From Romanomermis culicivorax (Eukaryota; Nematoda; Enoplea; Mermithida; Mermithidae): DNA of 64,000 nt. Of this stretch, positions 45,200 through 56,800 are shown one piece after another; positions within the stretch are counted from its first letter, which is position 1; every line of letters starts with the position of its first letter. The notes beneath the pieces are model-generated. The model did no database searches. It was not told the DNA's origin and saw nothing but the letters and a program-made list of their open reading frames with translations. Where the stretch lies: positions 558,001 to 622,000 of the forward strand of contig CAWUHX010000013.1 of NCBI GenBank assembly GCA_963922205.1, read 5' to 3'. Position numbers and translations under genes: made by a program.

Positions 45200-48060
45200 C
45201 CAAAAATCTACGCGACGCGACTTTCGACTTGGTTATCAGGAGAAGCAATTATAGACATCCTTAATCAAGTGGCTTCCCACACGGCAGTATTTTGGGTCCT
45301 TTATTATTCCTTTTAAATGTCAATGATATAGATAACCTACCACGATCACCTGAAATAAGCATGTTTTTGTTCGCTGATGATATAAAAATTTATAGCTGTA
45401 CTGAAAACAGTGGGGACCTTCAAAAATTTCTAGAATCTATTGTCAGATGGTCTGAAAGATCTCAACTAACTCTCTCTACTTCTAAAAGTAAGGTAATGCA
45501 TTTTGGATTTAATAACAAAATGACGAAGTACAAAATTGATGATAGAATAATTAAGGATACTGATAATTATGTTGAAGATCGTGGTATTTTTTAACCAAAA
45601 ACTTAATATTTGATGAACATTAGGCCATATTATAAAGAATGTTTACTGCAACTTATATCTTATATTTCGACGATTTGTAAGCAAAGATAAAATCCTACTA
45701 ACAAATGCATACAAAACGTACGTCAGACGTATTCTGGAACATGCAACTACCATCTGGTCATCCCACTCAACTAAGAACATCAGAGCCATTGAAAAAGTAC
45801 AGAAACACTTCACAAAATGGGGTTCTCAACTTTCCTGAGGTTTCTTATAATGATTGTTTGACTACATTGAGGTTAGACTTGAAAGTAGAAGACGTTTGAA
45901 TGATTTGGTTATGTTATATAGATAATAAACCATGAAGTAGACATAAAATTGAGTCATTTCTGCACGATTACACATTCTCAGACCCGGTTCAGTCACAGTT
46001 GGAAGTTAAAAAAAGATATTCCAAGGACCAGCGTTTTTCTGCACGGTGCAGACTTTTCAGGCTTCGTGTAAAATTTTTTTTGTGATTTATGCACTGGTTC
46101 AGAATTTGTTGAGTCATGAGTTTGATCACATCGGATACAGAAAAGATGTATTTTGGTGCATTTTAGAAGGTCCTAATCTCCAAATTCTCCGGCGCTTCGC
46201 GCCAGTTATAACTTTAGTAATCATTATTATTTATTTCCTAGCTCACGCGCGGCTTCTAACAAGTCTACCTTCACTTATCATTTAATCTTCAGTAATTTCC
46301 ATCATCTTAAGCGTATTATCTAATGTTTTAATTGGTAATGTTCAATATTTTATCTTGATATTTAATGAAGATTCGCATTTTTTCCTTGACACATTTTTTT
46401 GAGAAAGATCAGTATATCAACTCTCTAAAATTTTTGAAGCGAATATTCCTTTCTTAACGCAAAATCACTCCAAAAGCTTCGTGAAAGTAGTTTTCAGAAA
46501 CTTCTACTCTTCTTACTCATATCTTTTGATATGAGTAAGAAGAGTAGAAATTTCAAGTTCATGAGAGTTTGCGAATAAATTACTAGTTTTAAAATTTTTC
46601 AAATATAAAATTCTAGAAATTACGACTTTTGAACACAAAATTCGAATCTAATCATTGAAACAAATGTTCGGAAAATTGATTTTCCAGCGTTCCAGAATGT
46701 CAATACACAAAAAATTTTCCTGCGCTTCACGCATAAAGATTAATAATCTTTTTTGGGCTATCACTTGTCATCATAGAGGACTTAACCGTCAATTTCTCAT
46801 GTAATCCAAAGACATAACGCTCTTGGATAGTTTGCTGGAAAATTTATTATCACGATGCTTGTAGATTAGACTTCAAATTCGAAAATTTCAATTTTTTCCT
46901 CAATTATAATGAATTAACAGCTCTAAAAACACCAGGTCAGAAGAAGCTCAAAAACGCTTTCATGAAGCGTCTATGAGCACTTTAAAGCGAAAAAAACGAC
47001 TCCGGGAAGATGGGAAACAATTTTGACTCCTTTTTCCATTTGGGGAAAATGCTAGGGGGAAAAACAGTCGTAACAGGAGCATACCTGTACTTGGGGGGAG
47101 GACCCCCCAACATGGCCAACTATATACCCAACCATACATGTAATTGGGGGGGGAAGTGCTATGGGAACCCCCCCCCCAGAAATCGTCGACCATATGGCTA
47201 GCCATTGGGCGACCCCCCAGGATTTTCCAATCCTATGGCTAGCCATATGGTAGCCCTAGGGACCCCCCATAGTTTTAGTCGGAAAAATACTGAAAAATGT
47301 CATTTTTTCCATGAAAAATGTCAATTTTTGAACAAAAAATGGTCGAAAACGTCAATTTTCTCGGCGCTTCGCGCCATAAGTACATATATTATCAGTTTTT
47401 AGACAAAAATTACTACTTTTTAAACCGTTTTTTCGGACATTTTTCATGGAAAAAATCGAATTTTTTTTTCCTTCAGGGACCCCTCCCCCCAAAATTTTGG
47501 GAATTACCGACCCCCGGCCCCAAAAAAGTGCTCCAACCCCCCTAGACCTCGGAGCTCCGTTACATGTATGTACCCAACCGCCACCCCACTTCGGAAAAAA
47601 TTAAAAAAATTTGCAAAAAAGCGTATGTTTTTGGCCTTTTTTGGGAAAAATTTCTGCATTTTTCGACCCCCCCCCCCAACTGGTCAGACCTCTTACAGGT
47701 ATGAACAGGAGAAAACCGGAGTGCAGAAACTTTTTTTGGCTCTTCTGCACTGTGCAGAAAACCGGGTGCGGAAAAAAACACTGCCAAGGACTGATATCAA
47801 TAATTATTTCTTTACGAATATAGTTATTCCTATCTGGAATAAACTTCCTGAATCGATAACAACATCTAGAAATAGTAACATTTTTCGCTCGAAATTAGAT
47901 AAATTCAATTTTATTCAACTGTAAGAGCTATATTTTTTTGACCAGGCACAGCATATTCGTTAATATACTGCATATTTATTCCGTATTTAATTAACTTATT
48001 TGTTTATTTTTATTGTATTCTTCTAACATTGCTTAGTGCCGTTGCAAATAGAATCATCAT
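45200..48060 (+). pseudogene. CR1/Jockey-like LINE fragment, split by a hAT element
   Basis: Part 1 (45200-46028) contains an RT segment: LGPLLFLLNVNDI, MFLFADDIKIY (FADD catalytic box) and RWSERSQLTLSTSKSKVMHF, then, in other frames, AYKTYVRRILEHATTIWSSH. Part 2 (47792-48060) gives the usual C-terminus (NYFFTNIVIPIWNKLPESIT, NIFRSKLDKFNF), a stop at about 47922 and a 3' UTR ending in atcatcatca. The interruption at 46029-47783 has an 8-bp duplication. The 5' RT blocks are missing (5' truncation, typical of LINEs) and frameshifts show it is inactive. Confidence 0.85.
46029..47783. mobile_element. non-autonomous hAT element inside the LINE
   Basis: 1755 bp. Tips CAGCGTTTTTCTGCAC and, inverted, CAGTGTTTTTTTCCGCAC, flanked by a perfect CCAAGGAC duplication (46021-46028, 47784-47791). 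The interior includes GGCGCTTCGCGCC hairpins at about 46190 and 47360, repeats shared with 43.1 and 49.1 kb, and two C/G-run repeat pieces (47085-47330, 47470-47720). No transposase. Confidence 0.92.
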
Positions 48061-48189
48061 CATAACCTTGGCACTTATGTAGTTTAGAGGGTAGGGAATT
48101 TTTTTCCACAATTTTCTCAAATTTGCATATTTCCGACTAAAATGATGATGCTGTTTACAAATATGTCAATGTTTTCCATGAAATCAAAT

Positions 48190-48868
48190 GTTTTGACTGG
48201 AAACAGGGTGTCCTATGATAATTTTTTTTCCAAATTTACATATTTGTGATCATGTTATGGGTAAATCGATGATGCTGACCACGAATATGCCAGTAGGTTT
48301 CCATTCTATCAATTTTATTGACCGTGTGATTTGCATTTTTATCAGCCTGTAGTTTATTGTGTAGGTGTATCATACATGTCTTTCGAAATTTGCTTTTTTA
48401 CGAATTATGACAAAACCGATTTTTTTGGTTGAAATTTGGTAAGTCGATGAAACCCAAATGATGTCACACAATAGAAAAACGAGAACGACCAAATTATGCA
48501 CACTACACTCATTCGAAGTGAATTATTGACTCTCACGCAATAAACTATAGGTTGATGAAAATGCAAACCTCACAGCAAATGTTTTCCGATCAATATATTT
48601 GATAGTACGGTAAACTGCTGGCGCATTCCTGATCAGCATCATTAGTTTATCCATAAAACCCAATTAAGGGTGCAGTCGCCGACAAAAATCCTAGGATTTT
48701 TTCACTTCTGAATTGGGCTTTCTGCAAATTGCCTATTCATTCCATAGAGCCGCCGACTGTCGCCGACAAAAATGCTAGGATTTTTCACTTCTGAATAGGG
48801 CTTAACATGATCACAAATATGCAAATTTAGAGAGAAAAAATTTGCCATAGGAATCCCTGTTTCCAGTC
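48190..48868. repeat. foldback: two nested inverted repeat pairs
   Basis: Bases 48190-48260 (gactggaaacagggtgtcc...acatatttgtgatcatg) are inverted at 48799-48868. Inside, 48330-48362 is inverted at about 48538-48575 (caataaacta-agg-tgat-aaaatgcaaa). A direct duplication (gtcgccgacaaaaat-ctaggattttt) lies at 48675 and 48761. Confidence 0.7.
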
Positions 48869-49634
48869 AAAATATAACAATGTTAATTTTTCTATTCGAA
48901 TCAAACACCAAAAAGAAAACTTTCGGTTCCCAAACCACGGATAAATAGAGGGAAGTAACAATTTCTATTCATTCACCAGTCATTGACAATCTCAAATTCT
49001 GTTGCGATAATACAAATGCAATATTCGAAATTCGAATAGAATTCGCTCGGACCGAGACTAGTAGCACTTTTTTTTCGACATTTGCACTATAATGTGGAAA
49101 TTTTTTTGACGTCTTTCTACAAATGTGGAAGAAAAATTTGGGGTTTTCATAATGAAAAGACGCATTTTTATGCATTTTAGGAAGTCGAAATCTCAAAACT
49201 TTAATAATCATTATTTATTACCAAGCTTAGGCGCGGCTTTTAGCATGTCTACCTTCACTTACCATTTAATCTTTGATAGTTTTCATCATCTTAAACGTAT
49301 TATTTCATGTTTAATTGGCAATCTTGAATATTATATCTTTATATTTAATGAAGATCCGCATTTTTTCCTTCATAGATTTTTTGAGAAAGATCAACGCGTC
49401 AACTTTCTAAACTTTTTGAAGCGTTTGTTCCTTTATTAACGTAAATTCAATTCAAAAGCTTCATGGAAGTATTTTTGGAAAATTTCTACGCTTTTAACTC
49501 ATAGCTTTTCGGCCAAATTTATGAAAGGTTACGAAAAAATTAATGGTTTTAAAATTTTGCGAATGATAGATTTCTAGAAATTACGATTTATGAACACAGA
49601 ATTGAAATCTAATTTTAGAGATATATGTTCAGAA

Positions 49635-50865
49635 CAGTGTTTTTTGCTGAAAACTTTTTGCCCATTTGAGGAAAAACCCCAAAAAATTTTTCCTCATCAG
49701 GAAAAAACAGTTTTTTTTCAGTTTCCTTGCTTAAAAATCGCTCAAAACCATTTCTTATGTGTTTTTTGAACGTTTCTCATTAACTCGCGTCTTATTCCGC
49801 CGAAAAACCGACATTTTTTGCAAAAAGTTTCTAACTATGACCTTCTTAAAAATAGATATTCAAGTGAGTTTACATGAGCCAAGCAAGAGAATAATTCAAC
49901 GGCATAATCTTTATTATCCCTTTGACGACATAAAACAACCTAACTTTGACAGTAAATCAAACAGTAAACTTTGATAGAAAGATAACAATGAAAAATAAAA
50001 TTTTAAAACTGATTCTGAACAAGTGACAATCTGACATAGAGGTATGAACTTGACCACAGGGCTTTTTTACTGCACATAGGCAAGGTTCCAATGTTCAAAT
50101 TGGGGGAAAATTTTGGTTGCACAGATAAACTTTTGGTTGTTCACTCTAAAATCGATAAATTAGCTTAAATTTTATCGGAAAAACCACCAAAGGCTAGTTT
50201 TCTTCTATTTCATTTGATTCTCTTCGGTTTCAGGTTTTTAAAACCCAATTTTCTGAATTTTGAAGAGAAAATGAAAAGATTGGTAAGACGCCGAAAATTT
50301 TTCTGGGATTTTGATACACTAGAACGCTGGAAAATGAACCTTTTCAATTTCTATCTCATAGACTGAAGGTTGAATTTTTCAGTGAATTCAATTAATTCAA
50401 TTCAAAAACTAGGAACGCAAACAAGAATTTTTATTCTTCAACCAGCAAGAATTCCCACTTGGACTCAAAATGTTTTAGACACACAGATGTGAAAATATTT
50501 TTAAAGACTGAAAAAAGACTTTGGGAAAATAACCAAGAATAATCTTGCTTTTCGTCAATCAAATTCTCAAAAAACGACACAGGATCGAACATTTATCCAA
50601 AATATATTGATAATTAAAAGCTATAAGCATTAACTAGAGTGAAATTTACCGCGCACTGGAATCATACAGAAAAATCATTAAATAATTAAAATCCGGCGAG
50701 AAGCGCTGGAAAATTTCAACAGTTTTCAGTTTTATAACGTGTAAAATGCATTTCCGAACAGGAAACCATCAAAAAATTTTCCTCAAATTGGTGCCTATGT
50801 ACAAAAAATTTTCCTCAATTCCAAAAAAAATCCTCAAAAGTGGTCGATTGAGGAAAAAAACTGTG
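49635..50865. mobile_element. non-autonomous hAT element, near-perfect 8-bp duplication
   Basis: Tips CAGTGTTTTTTGC and, inverted, CACAGTTTTTTTCC, flanked by GTTCAGAA and GTTCAGAT. Tcctca/tgagga motifs repeat near both ends. It includes the hairpin variant CCGGCGAGAAGCGCTGG at about 50692. The 50060-50770 body matches the 44.5-kb fragment. Confidence 0.7.
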
Positions 50866-51196
50866 GTTCAGATGATTATCAGAATGCTTTAAAAAGTTCA
50901 AAAACACTTAAGTAAAGCGTTTATGAGCATTTTCATGCGTAAAAAGGAGGATTTTAAGACGAAAACTTGTCGTCAAAAAATTTTCCACATGTGGAAAAAA
51001 ATTTGACCTCTTTCCACATTTGTGGAAAAAATTTCGTGGAAAAAAATCAGTGACTTAGTTAATATTAAGTCATTGACTCGGCGCTTCGTTTTCAACCCCA
51101 AAAATGACTTAAAATCAAGCAAATTTAGCCTTAGATCAGTCTAAAAATGTTCGCTCAAAATTTTTTATGTCATCCGAAATTTTTTGTTGCAAAATC

Positions 51197-52064
51197 CAGG
51201 GTTTTTTTGCACACAGCAACCAAATTTCGGGCTGTGCAAAAAATTTTTTCTACCAAGTTGCACAGTGCAACTTGAGGCCTGACAGCTCTCTCGATTAGGT
51301 TATAGGGTTTTCTGTCCGGAGATGCTTTTTTATGCGTTCTAAAATGGAAAAAAGTGAAAATTTTCCGGCGCTTCGCGCCGGATTTCAATTCATTTATAAT
51401 TTTTTATAATTATTCTAGTGCGCGGTTAGAAAATGTCATTCTAGTTAATGCTTGTAGGTTCTAATTATCAACATAATATGGATAAAGGTTTGATTCTGTA
51501 AGTTGTTTTCTGACGAATTCTATGAAAACTAGCATTTTTCTCGGTCATTTTCCCAAAAATTTTTTGCGATCTTCATAAAAATTTTGACTTTCATGTGATT
51601 GAAACATTTTGAGTGTAAGACAATGCTAGAAAATCTTGCCGGTTAAAAGATCCAAATTCTTAGTCGCTTGCCTAGTTTTTGAATTTTAGTTTGTCCGATT
51701 AAAAATTCATAAAATTCACTGAGAAATCAAATCTTCTGTCTGGGAAAGAAAAGGTGGCAAGATTCATTTTCCAGCGTTCTAAAATATTGAAATTCAGGAT
51801 AGGTTTTCGGCGCTACGCGCCGAATAAATTACACTAGTCTAGCTATATTAATCTTTTCATTTTCTCTCCAAAACTCAGAAAATTAGGTTTTAAATTCCTA
51901 AAACCGACGCGGATCGAATTCGAGAAAACTGGTTTGCGATTGTTTTTCCGATAAATTTAAGCAAATTTATCGATTTTAGAGTGAGCAACCAAAAATTTAT
52001 CGGTGCAACCAAAATTTTTCCTCAAGTTGCACACTGCAACGTGGCCTGTTCAAAAAAAACCCTG
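51197..52064. mobile_element. non-autonomous hAT element, 868 bp
   Basis: Tips CAGGGTTTTTTTGCAC and, inverted, CAGGGTTTTTTTTGAAC, flanked by GCAAAATC and GCAAAAAC (7 of 8 match). Subterminal palindromes GTTGCACAGTGCAAC and GTTGCACACTGCAAC. Two hairpins inside: CCGGCGCTTCGCGCCGG (51364) and CGGCGCTACGCGCCG (about 51808). Confidence 0.85.
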
Positions 52065-52494
52065 GCAAAAACCATACCTGTATCCAGGATTTTCAAAAAG
52101 GGGGGGGGGGAATTTCTTTTTTTAGAATTTACTGAATAAAAAGAAAATCAAACTCATTTAAAAACGACTTATTTTCAGTTAGTTTATTGGTGCTTGGATT
52201 AGAGGCTAAATTCTATGTTTGACGAAAAGTATGTAAATATAATAATTTAATTTGGGAATTGTGATGCTGTGAGGTTGTCTACACAGCAAAAATGACCTGC
52301 TGATCTCAAACAGTTATCAAATGCCATACTCTGATCAAAGTCACCCCACTGTACCTTAGATGGGCCTTTAGGTTTAGGTTTAGACGTAGGCTTAGGCTTG
52401 GACTTACGGTTAAGAAGGAGTACACTGCAATTTTCGACCAATCAAATTGAAGGTGTAAAATTTTTCGACCAATCAAATTGATGACAGATCTCGC

Positions 52495-53335
52495 TGCGCA
52501 ACAGTGTTGCCAGATCAAATTTTTAGGAAATGTCAGATTTTTTAGAAAATAGTGCCAGAAAAATGCCAGATCGGTTTCAAATAATGCCAGATTTTCAATG
52601 CTGAACATAACGGGACAAAAAGTCTTTCTAAACATAAAAATTACAAAATTGATAACACAATAGAAACTTCATTCGATAATTTGCACATAACAGGAGCTCA
52701 AAATGTTTAAATGTCCACAAAATGTCAACAAAAATCAAGTTGAAAATTGAGTAATTTTTGGTCGAAACATTGTGCCAACAATATCAATTTTTCTATTTGA
52801 ACCAAACGCCAAAAATGAGGATTTTTCCATGCGAATCCCGCTGAATGAACAGAGGAAGTTCAGATTTCCTATTCATTTATCAGTATTTGACAAAATATAA
52901 ATTTGCTGCGACGATGCAAGTATACTTTTTGGAAAGAATTTGCCAGCGATCGAGCCAAATAGAATTAGTTAAAAAATTTCACGTTTTCAGCCCCTAAAAT
53001 GCCTAAAAATCCAGGAAATTTAGTTTTTGGCTAGTCAAAAAGTTTGTGCTAATTAGCACAAACGCACAAATCCTTTTGAGCCATTCCATATTTTTGTGCA
53101 AAAAAACATAGTTTGGCACAAAAAACCTGAAATTCGAAGAACAAATTATTTTGCTCCTATTCTACGGTGAACTTGAGCTGAAACCGGCAAAAACTTTATT
53201 CTCAAATAATGCCCGAATTATGCCAAAAATTAGAACATTTTGCCAGAAATATGCCAAAAATCAGAACATTATGCCAGATCATTCCAAACAGCGCCAGATT
53301 TGGCATCGAAAATGCCAGTATGGCAACGCAACACG
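52495..53335. repeat. TGCCAGA-rich inverted block, hAT-like tip
   Basis: Left edge CAGTGTTGCCAGATC with several tgccaga units (52501-52600). The right part has atgccaaaaat and gccagat units (53205-53330) ending in tggcaacgcaac. Bases 52740-52940 match 48890-49040. Edges and target duplication are uncertain. Confidence 0.45.
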
Positions 53336-53560
53336 CAATGCTTTCTGATTTCTGTATGCTGATAACTACAGTAACTATCTCAGGATTACAAAATAGATAA
53401 ACAGAATAACTTGCAATGTACTTCATGTTGTATCCGAACCGACTAATTCCTATAATTGTTCTGTAACCTTAATTCCAAATTTTACCGGAAACAACGACAG
53501 GAAAGCTTTCTAACTACAACTATGTGGTGCGGCACAATAAATGCAAGTTCAATGCTCGAT

Positions 53561-53562
53561 AA

Positions 53563-53597
<35 letters not shown>
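53561..53597. repeat. (CA)n(TA)n microsatellite
   Basis: acacacacat followed by about 14 TA units, directly beside a MITE tip. Confidence 0.9.
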
Positions 53598-53842
53598 GTT
53601 TGTTTTTCTTGAAATGCTTCTAAATTATAAAAGTGGAAAGCGAGTATTATTTTGGATTTTTACAATTTTCAACTGAACCATTCATCACGAGAGATCGAAA
53701 ATTTTTGGGCTTATTCAATCAACTTTTAACAATTTTTAGAGTGAAAAATCTTACCTTGAAAGCCTCGTGTACGCGATTTTGACTGCATAGTTGATATTTG
53801 TCTTTTTCCAACTTAGAAGCATTTTATAAAAAACAAACCATA
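53596..53842. mobile_element. mariner-type MITE, second copy
   Basis: Related to 13452-13691 throughout: TAGTTTGTTTTTCTTGAAATG at the left (shortened: TAGTTTGTTTTTC), AAGCATTTTATAAAAAACA near the right. It sits 18 bases beyond the stop of the LRR gene, probably in its 3' UTR. Confidence 0.6.
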
Positions 53843-53860
53843 GGTAAATATTCGATAAGC

Positions 53861-56800
53861 TTAAAAATGGACTTCTCTCTCAACATTTTCGCAAAAATCT
53901 AGGGCGTATCGATTTCCACCGACAAGTTTCGCCTGGTAGTATAACGGGTGGCATAGAACTAAGCGCTTCAAATTGACGCACGTTTCAAAGCATGATAAGA
54001 CTTTTTTCGGATTCATTTTCGTTGTTACACCGTGTTGGCCGAAACAAAAATGAACGCTCCTTAAATTGGTCATCTTTTCCGACACAGTAGATTTTAAATC
54101 GAACGAATTTGTGCACAAATTATGCAAATTGAGACTTCTCAACTTGGGCGACATATCAGCCAAAATTATGAAATCGTGGTCGCGTATTTTACCGTTATTT
54201 CCAGGTACATTAATGGTCAAGTTTTCTAAATTTTCGGCCAAAAATGCGAAAATATAATTTCTGAAACCATCCGATTCGTCGCCCGATGAATTTTGACTTC
54301 TGATCGCTAATTTCCTCAATGATTTTGCAGCTGTAAAGGGTCGTAAATATTCGCCCGAGAAATCTAGCCGAACACATTCGAACGAAAATTCGTGCAAATT
54401 TTGGTCAAAATTAATTTTCCGAAAATAAGCGGCTAAGTCGCGAACAGCAAATGTGGCGTTTTGGGAATGGAAATTGAGATGAACGGTTGTTAAACGACTC
54501 CAAAATTGGGCGATCGATGTCAAAACAGGTGCACCCAAGCCGCGAATCTGTGTCAGACTTGGCAAATTCCTGAAAAATAGAAATGGAGAAAAAAACTGAC
54601 TTTGAGTCGTCTAATAAAATATCAGATCAGATCCTTCATTAAAAGCACGGCACAGATCATAAAAGCGTTAAAAAACGGAACCCAGGAAAAATCCGGAATA
54701 CTGAATAAAATTATGTACTTTCATTTCAGTGCCTTTCAAAAAAGGTGGCATTAAATCCGACTCTGATGAAAGGCGAAACTGTGAAATATGTTTATCTAGC
54801 CAAGAGTTGAAAACCTAAATAGTGAAAACTGTAAAAGCAAATTTAGCAAACTTATATTACTAACAAGTATTGGCAAATTTAAGTAGACAGATACTTCAAC
54901 GTCCGGTTTCTCAGTCACTAAAACACTTTGTTAAGTCAAAACACTTAGTCACATTCATATAAGTAAGAAGCGTCTATCACTAACGTATTTTATACCATAC
55001 ACGGAGCCCCGAGATCTGCTGGGGGTCAATCGGATTTTTTTGGGTCGGAGGTTCATCGATTGCTCAAAATCTTAGGGAGAGGGTCCCTGAAGAAAAAAAT
55101 TCATTTGTTCACCAAGAAAGTCCGATGGTTCAAAAAATGGCAATTTTTTTCCAAAACCATATAAAATGTATTTATGGTGCAAAGACTCGAGGAAATGACA
55201 TTTTTCTGTATTTTTCCGAGTAAAATTATGGGTCTCCCTATGACTTACATATGGCTAGATATCTGATGGGCAAATCCTGTAAGGAAATCACCCGATGGCT
55301 ATACTATATGGCCGACGATTTTTTGGGGTTCCTCTTCCCGCATTACATGCTTTATGTATTCTTGGTGGGTAGACATCATTTGAAAAATGCATTATCTAAG
55401 TTAAATGTGACTACTTAAACCAGTGACTGAGAAACCGGGCAATGTTTTCGTTGCGAAAATTTTATTGAAAAATATAGACTGTTTACCGTCAAATGCAGTT
55501 TAATGACGGTCATAATTGAGTCTAAAAAATTCTGTAATTTACCGAACGCCGTTTTCGTTAAACTGGGTTTTAACTGTAAAACTGAGTTTTCAAATTGACT
55601 GCAATTTTTAGACCTTTGTTTCGTAAAATTTGAGAGTATTAACAGCACGTAGGTTCTTCAACGTTCCATTGAATAGCCGATTTTTTGGCACCCCTTTGCT
55701 CTGGAACATAAGATGCTGCTGTGAAAAAGAAGAGGGAGTCGGCGGAGGAATATGATTTTTCTTGTGCGCTTCAGCTGAGCTGCAGCTTAAGCTGAACTCT
55801 ATGTGTTATACCATTGCCGTTAAGTTGCAGCTCAGCTACAGCTCCGCATGTTATAGCATTGCTGCTTTATGATGGCCATCATAGGAGACAGGGGCATTTT
55901 AGTTTTATGAATTGTAAATGACTACCCTCAATAATACCTAAAAAGTTATGAGGTAGGGAATGTTTCCACTCAAGTAATGTGATTGGAAAGAAGAGTGGCA
56001 GTAAAAATTCAATCTCTACTTACTCGCCAATAATATTAAGATATTGATCGCACGATAAAGCATAAAGTGGATTCATCGAATATGCGTTCAGTACTTTCAA
56101 ACCTGTCATTTCAGTCAAACACTCCCGGAAAATTCGCACTGCTGCGATCCGATTTTCATCCAGCGGGTTCCGTGAAATCACTCTCAAATTACTGACATCC
56201 AATACGACCAATTTCTTCAACCCGATCATTGCTCGAAAAAGCTTATCGTCGTAGACTCGAGAGCCAGAAACGTCCAGCAGTTCTAAATTTGGGCTTCTCT
56301 TCAAAACCAATTCCAACTTCTGTAGGCTTTCCTTTTGTTCTACGCGCGACGAACGTAAACGTAAAATTTTCAATTTATCCGAGCCCAATGTACAATAATA
56401 GTCCTCATGAACGAAGCGGAAGTTGTGGGCGATGAAGACTTGCAAATTTGTCAATGAATCGAAACCTCTGTAACGAGTATGGTGTACGATTCAATTTTGT
56501 CGAGATTTAACACAATACATAACATTCTCACAATTATACATTCATTTGTTGCATCTAGACAAACTAAGACTTCTTAGATTACCGTTTATTGTAGCAGGTC
56601 CGCACTCGGGATTTTTTTTATAATACCGCGGATTTTTAAAAAAACTTTTATACTTGCAGAAACTTTTTATGCTCAGTAAAATAAGGAGTAGAGCAAACAG
56701 CAGACGAAGCAAAATTTTACAATATATCGAATCATAAGTATTTTTAACAACAGAACTTGGCATGGTCGATAGGGATAAGACGGGTATCCGGATCGGGATC

